A DNA stretch of 41,500 bases from an uncultured Lactobacillus sp. Its GTDB lineage: Bacteria > Bacillota > Bacilli > Lactobacillales > Lactobacillaceae. The DNA lies in assembly GCA_930989465.1 (NCBI GenBank), contig CAKNLX010000009.1, positions 1-41,500 on the forward strand, read 5' to 3'. Each line of letters opens with the position of its first letter. Within the stretch, counting starts at the first letter, position 1. The notes below the pieces were generated by a model. That model had not been told where the DNA came from. It worked only from the letters and a program-made list of their open reading frames with translations, and made no database searches. Positions 8,250 to 15,554 of the stretch are shown here, piece after piece. Both the position numbers and the translations under genes were made by a program.

Positions 8250-8336
8250 AGGAGGATGTGGGATTTGAACCCACGCGCGGCATAACCGCCTAACGGTTTT
8301 CAAAACCGTCCCCTTAAGCCACTTGGGTAATCCTCC
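8250..8336 (-). tRNA. tRNA-Ser(TGA)
   Basis: An 87-nt class II tRNA with acceptor GGAGGAT/ATCCTCC, anticodon loop TTTGAAA (anticodon TGA) and a long variable arm (TAGGCGGTTATGCCGC). The base after the acceptor is T rather than the G73 usual for serine tRNAs. It is the first gene of the tRNA operon. Confidence 0.93.
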
Positions 8337-8353
8337 ATAGCCGAACAGATACT

Positions 8354-8381
8354 AGTATACCAAAGTGAGAAGATAACGCAA
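8354..8381 (-). promoter_or_regulatory. Promoter of the tRNA operon
   Basis: On the minus strand TTGCGT (8376-8381), a 16-bp spacer and TATACT (8354-8359) lie 18 bp upstream of tRNA-Ser. Confidence 0.65.
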
Positions 8382-8400
8382 GACCTTTTTTAAAAAAAAG

Positions 8401-8424
8401 CAAAAAAATAAAGCCTTTCGGCTT
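8401..8424 (-). terminator. Terminator of the rlmCD-GNAT operon
   Basis: AAGCC (8411-8415) and GGCTT (8420-8424) form a hairpin with a T-rich run on the minus strand, just after the GNAT stop codon. Confidence 0.7.
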
Positions 8425-8426
8425 CA

Positions 8427-8927
8427 TTAACTATGTAAATTTTTCTGGAACAGCAAATACTTATATTCTTTGCCAGCAATTTCAATAAAACGTTGGGTAG
8501 CAATATTACGCCAGCCAAAGTGCTTAAAGAATTCTTGTGCATCTTTATCTTCAGCCAGACACCACAAGTAAATCTTGCCATAGCCCATCTTCTTCAGTTC
8601 ATTTTCTGCGGCATTTAGCAAGGTCTTACCTACATTGTAGCCTTGAAAATCAGGTTTAACATATAATGCCATCAACTCACCGCAGCCAAGCATTCTAGTG
8701 TCACGTGGACGACCATAGCTAACGGCTGCTTGAACCTCGTTATTATCGTCTTTAAAAACTAAATTATGACGACCACTCTCATTGAGTCGTTTTACCCAAG
8801 CAGTAGCCGGAATATTATCCAAAAATACATCTGGTAGCACGCCTTTATACGTCTCTTGCCAAGTTGTTTGGAAAAGCTTACTTGTTTGTTTTGCTTCGTC
8901 TTCACTAATTAATGGTTTAATAATCAT
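8427..8927 (-). CDS. GNAT family N-acetyltransferase
   Basis: A 166-residue protein with the GNAT fold. Motif A reads MALYVKPDFQGYNVGKTLLN, where the usual QxxGxG/A loop is QGYNVG. The conserved tail segment YLWCLAEDKDAQEFFKHFGW is the motif B region seen in phosphinothricin and spermidine-type acetyltransferases. The substrate is unknown. It starts two bases after the rRNA methyltransferase stop codon, so the two genes are one operon and probably translationally coupled; no functional link is known. Confidence 0.9.
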   Translation of the reverse strand: MIIKPLISEDEAKQTSKLFQTTWQETYKGVLPDVFLDNIPATAWVKRLNESGRHNLVFKDDNNEVQAAVSYGRPRDTRMLGCGELMALYVKPDFQGYNVGKTLLNAAENELKKMGYGKIYLWCLAEDKDAQEFFKHFGWRNIATQRFIEIAGKEYKYLLFQKNLHS

Positions 8928-8929
8928 AT

Positions 8930-10279
8930 TTACTTCTTCTTTGTCAAAACAGTCACAGCCTCTACATGTGGCGTTTGTGGGAACATATCAACAGGATCGA
9001 TTCGCTTAAATTCATAACCTTGTTCTTGGAACAAAAGCAAGTCGCGAATCATTGTTGCAGGATTGCACGAAATATAAACGACCTTCTTAGGTCCAGTCTT
9101 AACTGTCGCATTAATAAATTCAGGTGTCAACCCTTTTCTCGGTGGATCAACAAAAACCACATCGGTCTTCATACCCTTTTTAGCCCAACGCGGCATTATT
9201 TCTTCAGCCTTGCCTAAGTAATACTTTGCGTTTTCAATACCATTTAGCTCGGCATTGTCCTTGGCATCCTTGATCGCATCCCGGACAACTTCGATTCCAC
9301 GCACGGCCTTCACATGCTTAGCTACACTCAAACCAATCGTTCCAATTCCCGAATATGCATCAATTACTACATCATCCGAACCTAAATCTGCTTGCTTAAT
9401 CGCTAAATCATACAAGCGCGGTGTTTGCAGCGAATTAATCTGGAAGAAACTTTGAGGTGAAATTCTAAACTTTAAATCACCAATTTGATCAGTAATCTGG
9501 TCATTACCGAAAACTAGGTAATCCTTTTTACCCAAAATCACATTGGTCTTCTTAGGATTATAGTTCAAGACTAAACCTGAAACCTTAGGAATCTGGCTAA
9601 TCTCAGCTGCAACACCCGTCATTTGTGGGAAATCCTTAACCCGGCTGACCAAAATAACCATTATCTCGCCATTAGCCTTACTACGACGCACATCAAGATA
9701 GCGTATAATTCCCGTATTGTTTACCTCGTCATAAGGCGCAATCTTGTACTTGCGCAACACATCACGCACTGCAACCAATACACGATCAATTTCCGGATCA
9801 GTGGTAAAGAAATTTGTCAAAGGCACTAAATCATGTGAATGTCGTCTAAAAAAGCCAATCTCAAGTTGTCCATTATATTCTCGCACAGGAACTTGGGCCT
9901 TGTTGCGATACCCTGTTTGCTCAGGACTAGGCAAAGTTTGTCCTACTTCAATCTCATCTAAATGTGCCTTCTTAAGTAAGTTAACAACTTGATTACGCTT
10001 GAATTCAAGTTGCTTATCATACTTGATATGAGCTAAAGAAGCGAGTCCCGTTTGAACCCATTGATTCAACTTGATCTTAACTCGATCAGGACTTTCTTTT
10101 TTTATTTCTTCAATTTTAGCAAAAGCAAAGTTCTTCTTAACCTTTAAAATCTTTGCACTAACCACTTCACCTGGAAGTGCATTAGTAACAAATACGGTCA
10201 TTCCCTCGTAATGGGCCACACCCATTGCTTCATACGAAAGATCGGTAATTTCTAAATCTATAATTTGATTCTTTTTCAT
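8930..10279 (-). CDS. rlmCD: 23S rRNA (uracil-5-)-methyltransferase, RumA/RlmCD family
   Basis: A 449-residue SAM-dependent enzyme that makes 5-methyluridine in 23S rRNA (RlmD/RlmCD, formerly RumA). Domain order: a TRAM domain (about residues 1-60), a central domain, and a C-terminal Rossmann methyltransferase with DAYSGIGTIGLSVAK, then VFVDPPRKGLTPE and the catalytic nucleophile in VYISCNPATM. The Fe-S ligand pattern CGGCxLQH of classical RumA is replaced by GLASLAHIKYDKQ, so no cluster can be bound there. I chose the ATG at 10279; an in-frame GTG two codons upstream (10285) is equally well placed relative to AAGG. The GNAT gene follows in the same operon. Confidence 0.93.
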   Translation of the reverse strand: MKKNQIIDLEITDLSYEAMGVAHYEGMTVFVTNALPGEVVSAKILKVKKNFAFAKIEEIKKESPDRVKIKLNQWVQTGLASLAHIKYDKQLEFKRNQVVNLLKKAHLDEIEVGQTLPSPEQTGYRNKAQVPVREYNGQLEIGFFRRHSHDLVPLTNFFTTDPEIDRVLVAVRDVLRKYKIAPYDEVNNTGIIRYLDVRRSKANGEIMVILVSRVKDFPQMTGVAAEISQIPKVSGLVLNYNPKKTNVILGKKDYLVFGNDQITDQIGDLKFRISPQSFFQINSLQTPRLYDLAIKQADLGSDDVVIDAYSGIGTIGLSVAKHVKAVRGIEVVRDAIKDAKDNAELNGIENAKYYLGKAEEIMPRWAKKGMKTDVVFVDPPRKGLTPEFINATVKTGPKKVVYISCNPATMIRDLLLFQEQGYEFKRIDPVDMFPQTPHVEAVTVLTKKK

Positions 10280-10362
10280 ACTCACTCAACCTTAAAAAAA
10301 TAGCTCTCTATTATTATAATACTTGACCAATCTTTGTGCTTCAAAAAATAATCGACTGCTTT

Positions 10363-11397
10363 TTAGAACCAACTATCACCCATATACGCATGCAAAATGT
10401 GGTTAGCCGCTACTTTCAACCTCAAATAATTAATATTATTAGAAAATAGCATAATCATACGCTTGGTCTTGTAATTCGCAACAAAGCAGCAATTATAACC
10501 AGGGATACTGCCATTAGCGCGAATGATGTCACCATTAAAATACACTCCACCAAAATAAGCTACCGTCTGATGCTGGGCTTGGTGGTAATACTCGTTTACC
10601 ATTTTAGGATTTTTCAGCACATCGTTATATACAAACTTCCAATAATCAATTGGTGACATGAATAAGTTCCCTGCTCCAAAGTCCGACGACGTCGTCACTG
10701 TCACTTGGTGCCAGTCAACATTTTTACTCATTGGCTGAGGGATCTCGTTTTGGTTAACCTCAGAAAAATCCTTAACTTTCTGGAGCTTAAGTGGCTTAGC
10801 AAAATCGGTCTGAATATAAGCATTATAACTTAAATTAGTCTGCTTGCTAATAATAGCTGCTAGCAATTCATAATCAACATCTTGGTAATCCCAAGTATGA
10901 AGATGATCATTCTCCATGTGATTAAGCATATAAGCTATTTGCTCTTTCTGATTTTTAAGCGGAGAAGATGGTCGAGCATTGTTAACCAAGCCACTAGTAT
11001 GATTCATCAGCTCACGAATTGTAATATCTTTACTACCTGAAACTTGAGGATAATAGTTAGATAAAGAGGTATTCCAACCTAATAACTTTTCTTGTTGCAG
11101 CTGATAAATTGCAGTTCCTGTCATAATTTTTTGTAGCGAAGCAATCGGAAACAATTGATTAGCGTTAACTATTTGGCTTGAACCAGTGGTCTCCTTATTT
11201 TGGACAACAATCGGTTGCCCCTTTTTATCATTAATTAACATTACACCGTTGATATGATGAAACTTCATATAATCATGCAGCTGTTCTTTCTGATTCTTAA
11301 TGCCATTATCCAGCTTATCCCCTGGCTGCACAATGAATAAAAATATTGCAAAGGCACAAAGTGCCAAAAAGATGGATAAAGCTCGTTTTTTATGCAT
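10363..11397 (-). CDS. Serine hydrolase / penicillin-binding protein-like (beta-lactamase family)
   Basis: A 344-residue protein with an N-terminal membrane anchor (residues about 5-24, ALSIFLALCAFAIFLFIV) and an extracellular serine hydrolase domain. The SxxK nucleophile motif is SLQK at 87-90 within LFPIASLQKIMTG; the second motif position reads YQD (about 161-163, TWDYQDVDYELLA), where class C enzymes have YxN; ELMNHTSGL is typical of the family. The third KTG-like site is degenerate (NGSIPG). Likely a D,D-carboxypeptidase or esterase-like cell wall protein rather than a true beta-lactamase. Monocistronic with a GAGGAA site before the ATG. Confidence 0.87.
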   Translation of the reverse strand: MHKKRALSIFLALCAFAIFLFIVQPGDKLDNGIKNQKEQLHDYMKFHHINGVMLINDKKGQPIVVQNKETTGSSQIVNANQLFPIASLQKIMTGTAIYQLQQEKLLGWNTSLSNYYPQVSGSKDITIRELMNHTSGLVNNARPSSPLKNQKEQIAYMLNHMENDHLHTWDYQDVDYELLAAIISKQTNLSYNAYIQTDFAKPLKLQKVKDFSEVNQNEIPQPMSKNVDWHQVTVTTSSDFGAGNLFMSPIDYWKFVYNDVLKNPKMVNEYYHQAQHQTVAYFGGVYFNGDIIRANGSIPGYNCCFVANYKTKRMIMLFSNNINYLRLKVAANHILHAYMGDSWF

Positions 11398-11524
11398 AAA
11401 GATTCCTCTTAATTACTATCCCAAGCAATGTAATAACTATATTTCTTCAATTGTAAATCTAGTATCTAGGAAGACTCAACTATTTGGTTAATTTTTGCAT
11501 CTAAAAATATTTTACTTAAATCTA

Positions 11525-11553
11525 TTGACATACTTTTTTAATCTTGCTATCAT
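11525..11553 (+). promoter_or_regulatory. Promoter of the T-box/nhaC transcript
   Basis: TTGACA (11525-11530), a 17-bp spacer and TATCAT (11548-11553) place the transcription start near 11560, exactly where stem I of the T-box begins. Confidence 0.8.
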
Positions 11554-11560
11554 ATTGCTC

Positions 11561-11779
11561 AACAAGAAACGAAAAGTAGCAACTTTGTTCAGCGTTCAGA
11601 GAACTGGTGGTAGCTGCAAACCAGACAGGCAAAGTTTGACGAAATACGTCGTTATAATGTTGTTCGGAAAAATTCAGAACCGTTACCATCTGATAGAGAT
11701 TCAAGTTCTTATGCTTGAAAGAATGGGTGGTACCACGGCTATTGTCGTCCCGTTGACTAATAAGTCAACGGGATTTTTT
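11561..11779 (+). promoter_or_regulatory. T-box leader, likely tRNA-Tyr responsive
   Basis: Stem I runs from AACAA (11561) to TTGTT (about 11664), with the AG bulge CAGAGA, an apical CTGGT/ACCAG hairpin, and a specifier loop with AGTA on the 5' side and GAAATACG on the 3' side (11641-11648). The specifier is most likely TAC at 11645-11647 (Tyr), followed by a purine. The T-box GGGTGGTACCACGG (11726-11739) has TGGT, whose last T would pair with an A73 discriminator, as in tRNA-Tyr. The terminator CCCGTTGACT/AGTCAACGGG (11750-11772) is followed by six T residues. Confidence 0.92.
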
Positions 11780-11797
11780 ATTTGGAGGAATATAAAA

Positions 11798-13171
11798 ATG
11801 AAGAAAAAGATAGTTTCCTTTACTGAATCAATTATTATCTTAATTGCACTCCTCACTATTCTGGGATTGGCAGTTATCAAGCTTGCCCTTTCTCCAGAAG
11901 TGCCAGTTTTATTCATTGTCCTTTTACTTACCTTTTGGGCTAGACTGCGTGGCTTTTCCTGGCAAGATGTTCAAGATGGCATCAAAGAAGGAATTAGTGT
12001 AGCCATTATTCCGATTTTTATCTTTATTTTAATCGGCGCTTTGATCGGGATCTGGATTAAAGCGGGAATCATCCCTTCCATCATGGTCCTGGGTTTCCAC
12101 TTAATCAGTGGTAGTTTCTTCGTTCCATCTGTTTTTATTGTTTGTTCAATTATTGGGATGGCAATCGGTAGTGGTTTTACCACAATCTCAACTGTTGGGA
12201 TTGCGCTTTTTGGGATCGGAACTAGTATGAACCTTAATCCTGCCTTAGTTGCTGGGGCAATTATCTCTGGAGCTGTTTTTGGCGATAAGATGTCTCCTTT
12301 ATCCGATTCAACCAACCTTTCTTCAGCAGTTGCCGAAAGTGAATTATTCGCCCACATTAAAAATATGATGTGGTCAACCATTCCTGCTTTTGTAGTTTCA
12401 TTAATTTTATTCTGGATCTTAGGCAACAGTGGCAACATGGATCCAACTAAGATTGAACGTACTTCACATATTTTACAAACTAACTTCAGTATCAGCTGGT
12501 GGGCAATTGTCCCAATTATCTTGATGATCTTTTGTGCTTGGCGCAAAATTTCCGCAATCCCTACGCTCTTTTTAAACATTGCGATTACTGTAATCATGAT
12601 TTTTATTCAAAGTCCCCACGAATCTATTCAATCGCTTAACAATTTAGTTATGAACGGCTTTGTGGCTAAAACTAGTGATGCTTCTGTTAATGCCTTATTA
12701 ACCCGTGGTGGTATTTCCAACATGATGGCTACAGTAGCTTTGATCATTTCTACCTTATCTTTGGGTGGGATGCTCATGAAGTTCAACATTGTTCAAAGTG
12801 CAATGGAACCACTCGTTAAACATTTAACCAAGCCTGGTCGTTTAATTACGGTCACCATTTTATCTGGTATCTGTATCAACCTTTTTGTTGGTGAACAATA
12901 CCTATCAGTTATCTTACCTGGTCGTGCATTTAAGCCGGCTTTTGATAAAATTAAGCTTTCACCATTAGCCCTTAGCCGCGTACTTGAAGACGGCGGTAGC
13001 GTAATTAACTACTTAATTCCCTGGGGTGTTGCCGGTTCATTCGCCGCTTCAACTTTAGGTGTGCCAGTTTTACATTTCTTACCATTCGTCTTCTTCAGTC
13101 TTCTTTCACCAATCTTCTCTATTTTGAGCGGAATCACCGGAATCGGCTTGAAGTGGGCTAAAGAAAAGTAG
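11798..13171 (+). CDS. NhaC-family transporter, probable tyrosine permease
   Basis: A 457-residue polytopic membrane protein of the NhaC Na+/H+ antiporter family, with roughly a dozen hydrophobic segments and the conserved block ISGAVFGDKMSPLSDSTNL. The ATG at 11798 has a GGAGG site and is clearly right; the frame stays open upstream through the T-box, which is not coding. A T-box that reads tRNA-Tyr controls it, so expression rises when tyrosine is scarce; comparative genomics has proposed tyrosine uptake for YheL-type NhaC members with this arrangement. I infer tyrosine (or tyrosine/tyramine-type) transport rather than sodium homeostasis. A strong terminator follows the stop codon. Confidence 0.9.
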   Translation: MKKKIVSFTESIIILIALLTILGLAVIKLALSPEVPVLFIVLLLTFWARLRGFSWQDVQDGIKEGISVAIIPIFIFILIGALIGIWIKAGIIPSIMVLGFHLISGSFFVPSVFIVCSIIGMAIGSGFTTISTVGIALFGIGTSMNLNPALVAGAIISGAVFGDKMSPLSDSTNLSSAVAESELFAHIKNMMWSTIPAFVVSLILFWILGNSGNMDPTKIERTSHILQTNFSISWWAIVPIILMIFCAWRKISAIPTLFLNIAITVIMIFIQSPHESIQSLNNLVMNGFVAKTSDASVNALLTRGGISNMMATVALIISTLSLGGMLMKFNIVQSAMEPLVKHLTKPGRLITVTILSGICINLFVGEQYLSVILPGRAFKPAFDKIKLSPLALSRVLEDGGSVINYLIPWGVAGSFAASTLGVPVLHFLPFVFFSLLSPIFSILSGITGIGLKWAKEK

Positions 13172-13188
13172 AAAATAATCATATCAGT

Positions 13189-13228
13189 AAAAAAGTTCCT
13201 AAGACCATCGTCTTTAGGAACTTTTTTA
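13189..13228 (+). terminator. Terminator of the nhaC-family gene
   Basis: AAAAAAGTTCCTAAGA pairs with TCTTTAGGAACTTTTTT around a CCATCG loop, ending in a T run. The stem lies inside the open frame leading into the next gene. Confidence 0.9.
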
Positions 13229-13255
13229 CGCAATCTACTAGCTAACGGTTGTGTC

Positions 13256-14290
13256 ATGTTGCAACCAATTATTACTCTTTTCTTGACATTACCATTCGAT
13301 CATTCACAGCAGCTCTTTTTGGTATCACTTTATAACCTCGTCAAATTCACTTCACCAGCCTTCATTTTTGGGATTGTCTTTACCGTAATTAGGAAAAATG
13401 ACCAGCAGGCAAAATTACCTTTAAAATCATATTTTTCCGACCAGTGGGATAATAACTTCTTTCCTACTTTTGCTTGGACTTTATTTTATCTCATTGCTAT
13501 GCCTAATCTGCAGCAACACGGGCATTTTCACAATATTGCCACATTCATCTGGCAATTCTTCAGTGATAATGCCACACCTCATCTTTGGTACAGCGTCATG
13601 ATGCTGCAATTTTTGCTTATCATGCCTGGAATCAAATCAGTCTGCAACTGGGTCCAGCATTCTTATCGACGACTACTAATCGCAGTTATTAGTTCCGGAA
13701 TTATTTACTTTGCCTGGTTAATTTTTTATGATCACTTCATTTTAAATGGTCCCGAGGCTACCCATTGGTATTTATTAGATCGTATCTTTATCAGCTTTTT
13801 GATCTTTGGGCTCTACGGTAGCTTAAGCTGGAATTTTCATCATGAAATTCAAACTTTTCTGTTTACATATTGGTGGCTAATTGTGGGATTTTACCTTTTA
13901 ACCTATTTTAGGACCAGAGATTTATTTTTAGCCACTTTCAAATTAACAGACCTAACCAACGACAGTTATTACCTACCTTCAATGGCAATTTATGCTTTAG
14001 CGGTTATCCTCTTGATTTACCTAATCTGTATTGCACAAAAAGTCTTTAATATGAACTACTGGCTAAAATCAATTCACTTTCTAGCTTTTTATGCTTATCG
14101 AGCATTTTTAGCCAATGTTTTTTGGGATCGTATCTTTTGGCAATATTTTAATTTTAAACAGCTAGCTTTACAAAATATTTATTTAGCTGTCTTACTACTT
14201 TGGATTTGTACATGGTGTGCTTCATATTTATCTGTTTATGTAGTTCACCACCTTTGGCTTAAAATTAATGGTTCTGTCGGTCCATCCTAA
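13256..14290 (+). CDS. Acyltransferase-3 family membrane protein, probably 5'-truncated
   Basis: From the first ATG, 344 residues with about nine hydrophobic segments. It resembles membrane O-acyltransferases of the acyltransferase 3 family: VKFTSPAFIFGIVFTV after the first helix and HLWYSVMMLQFLLIMPG in the middle. The family's N-terminal signature (IDxLRxLAxxxVxxxH) is missing from this start, yet the codons just upstream in the same frame read LRNLLANGCVMLQP, matching its second half. Those codons run straight back into the nhaC terminator and have no start codon and no ribosome binding site. So the 5' end has probably been deleted and the gene is likely not properly translated. Its 3' end overlaps the convergent gene by 26 bp. 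Confidence 0.7.
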   Translation: MLQPIITLFLTLPFDHSQQLFLVSLYNLVKFTSPAFIFGIVFTVIRKNDQQAKLPLKSYFSDQWDNNFFPTFAWTLFYLIAMPNLQQHGHFHNIATFIWQFFSDNATPHLWYSVMMLQFLLIMPGIKSVCNWVQHSYRRLLIAVISSGIIYFAWLIFYDHFILNGPEATHWYLLDRIFISFLIFGLYGSLSWNFHHEIQTFLFTYWWLIVGFYLLTYFRTRDLFLATFKLTDLTNDSYYLPSMAIYALAVILLIYLICIAQKVFNMNYWLKSIHFLAFYAYRAFLANVFWDRIFWQYFNFKQLALQNIYLAVLLLWICTWCASYLSVYVVHHLWLKINGSVGPS

Positions 14291-14612
14291 TTTGCGCACG
14301 TCGATATTCCTGACTGTCACGCGTAGGTTGAGCAACTATATCTGTAATTATTATTTCATGATCATTTCGTTCAAAGACGATTGCTTGGTCTAATTCCGCA
14401 TTTACTTTTTTATTGATAGTGGTATCTTGATTAAATTTTAAATCATCAAGCTCCCGATCAATAAATGTTTTTTGCGAACTCGTCAGCTGATGATATTTTT
14501 CTGCCGCTTCTGGAGTAAAGGACAAGATCGTCTCCCGTCTGAATTCACCTATTTTATCTGGATATTCACTTCTTTGACCACGGATGTCATTGTCAATATA
14601 TCTTTTTTCCAT
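14265..14612 (-). CDS. Unidentified 115-residue cytoplasmic protein
   Basis: I do not recognise this protein. It has no membrane segment or signal peptide and is highly charged. The ATG at 14612 (MEKRYIDNDIRG) is preferred over one 18 codons upstream because AAGGAAGTGA precedes it. The middle and end (FTPEAAEKYHQLTSSQKTFI, then AIVFERNDHEIIITDIV) loosely recall the helix-then-strand order of small RelE/ParE-type proteins, but the conserved basic residues are not convincing and there is no adjacent antitoxin gene. It overlaps the 3' end of the acyltransferase gene by 26 bp on the opposite strand. Confidence 0.7.
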   Translation of the reverse strand: MEKRYIDNDIRGQRSEYPDKIGEFRRETILSFTPEAAEKYHQLTSSQKTFIDRELDDLKFNQDTTINKKVNAELDQAIVFERNDHEIIITDIVAQPTRDSQEYRRAQIRMDRQNH

Positions 14613-14716
14613 CAAAATCACTTCCTTTATATCTTCACTATACAGGAGGCGATTTTCTTTAGACATCTTTCTGCCTACTTTAGTTTTTTCATAAGAAAAA
14701 CTTTACTATTATTCAT

Positions 14717-14744
14717 TTGACCACTAAATACGGTAAAATAGATA
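14717..14744 (+). promoter_or_regulatory. Promoter of the BI-1 family gene
   Basis: TTGACC (14717-14722), 16 bp and TAGATA (14739-14744) lie 30 bp upstream of the ATG, with AAAGGAG as ribosome binding site. Confidence 0.6.
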
Positions 14745-14774
14745 AGACAAGTAAATAAAAGGAGTGTATATTTC

Positions 14775-15485
14775 ATGGATAACTTTTCAAATACTCCAGG
14801 ACGGCGTCAAGTCCAGGATATTTCTGCAGTTAACAGCTTCTTGACTAAGATGTACAGTCTCATGATTTTGGCTGTTTTAGTTTCTGCAGCAACTGCATTC
14901 TTGACTACGACTGTGTTTGCATCTGCAATTGCTAACATGTCACAAGCCGTTTACTGGATCATCGTATTTGTTCCAATTGTTTTATGTATGACAATCAGCT
15001 TTAAGGCAGCAAAGAACCCAACATTAGGCATCGTTCTTCTGTTGATTCTTTCCGCAGTCTACGGCTTCGAATTTGCCTTTATCGCAGGAGCATTTACTTC
15101 CGCTTCAATCGCTGGTGCCTTTTTATCAGCAGCTGGCGTGTTCGCAGCAATGGCCGTCTTCGGTTCTGTAACTAAGCGCGACTTGAGCAACTGGGGTTCA
15201 TACCTTGGCGCAGCTTTGATCGGGTTCTTAGTTGCATGGCTCGTTAACGCCTTCTTCATTAGAAGTGGCGCTGCAACCTTTATCTTCTCCTGCATCGGTG
15301 TGTTAATCTTCACTGGCTTAACTGCCTACGACGCACACAATGCTAAGAAGATTTTCATGACCTACGGCGGTCAAGTTTCAGATACTGGTTTAGCCGTTAT
15401 GGGGGCTTTAAGCATGTATCTCGACTTCATCAACATCTTCATGTTCTTGCTACAAATCTTTGGCATGGGCGGAGATCGCAATTAA
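14775..15485 (+). CDS. Bax inhibitor-1/YccA family membrane protein
   Basis: A 236-residue integral membrane protein with seven hydrophobic segments, the size and layout of the bacterial BI-1 (YbhL/YetJ) family. The soluble N-terminus (MDNFSNTPGRRQVQDISAVN) is followed by FLTKMYSLMILAVLVSA, and the family's C-terminal signature is present as LTAYDAHNAKKIF and LSMYLDFINIFMFLLQIFG, with the acidic residues that in the Bacillus YetJ homologue form a pH-sensitive calcium-leak site. It is probably a stress-related ion leak channel. Monocistronic with promoter and terminator of its own. Confidence 0.92.
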   Translation: MDNFSNTPGRRQVQDISAVNSFLTKMYSLMILAVLVSAATAFLTTTVFASAIANMSQAVYWIIVFVPIVLCMTISFKAAKNPTLGIVLLLILSAVYGFEFAFIAGAFTSASIAGAFLSAAGVFAAMAVFGSVTKRDLSNWGSYLGAALIGFLVAWLVNAFFIRSGAATFIFSCIGVLIFTGLTAYDAHNAKKIFMTYGGQVSDTGLAVMGALSMYLDFINIFMFLLQIFGMGGDRN

Positions 15486-15502
15486 TTAATTTCCATACAA
15501 AC

Positions 15503-15538
15503 ATAGCGTTGATTAGCTTTTACACTAGTCAACGCTAT
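15503..15538. terminator. Terminator between BI-1 gene and dgkB
   Basis: ATAGCGTTGA (15503-15512) pairs with TCAACGCTAT (15529-15538), with T-rich sequence after it. It may serve both convergent genes. Confidence 0.75.
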
Positions 15539-15554
15539 TTGTTTTGCTTAAATT

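Noticed and set aside
7972-8303. Several open frames across the tRNA cluster
   Set aside because: They only translate four folded tRNA genes and their spacers; repeated motifs such as GFEPT come from the conserved T arms.
8010-8336. An integration site for a mobile element at the tRNA cluster
   Set aside because: No integrase, no direct repeat of a tRNA 3' end and no foreign-looking cargo lie next to the cluster.
11495-11797. Open frame upstream of the nhaC-family gene that would lengthen the protein by about 100 residues
   Set aside because: It runs through the T-box leader and its terminator, has no ribosome binding site at its start, and encodes no recognisable sequence; the GGAGG-preceded ATG at 11798 is the real start.
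11971-12597. A 208-residue open frame antisense to the nhaC-family gene
   Set aside because: It is a shadow of a hydrophobic, strongly conserved coding sequence and has no ribosome binding site or promoter of its own.
13256-14666. A toxin-antitoxin pair formed by the 115-residue protein and its neighbour
   Set aside because: The neighbour is a membrane acyltransferase on the opposite strand, so no antitoxin partner exists.
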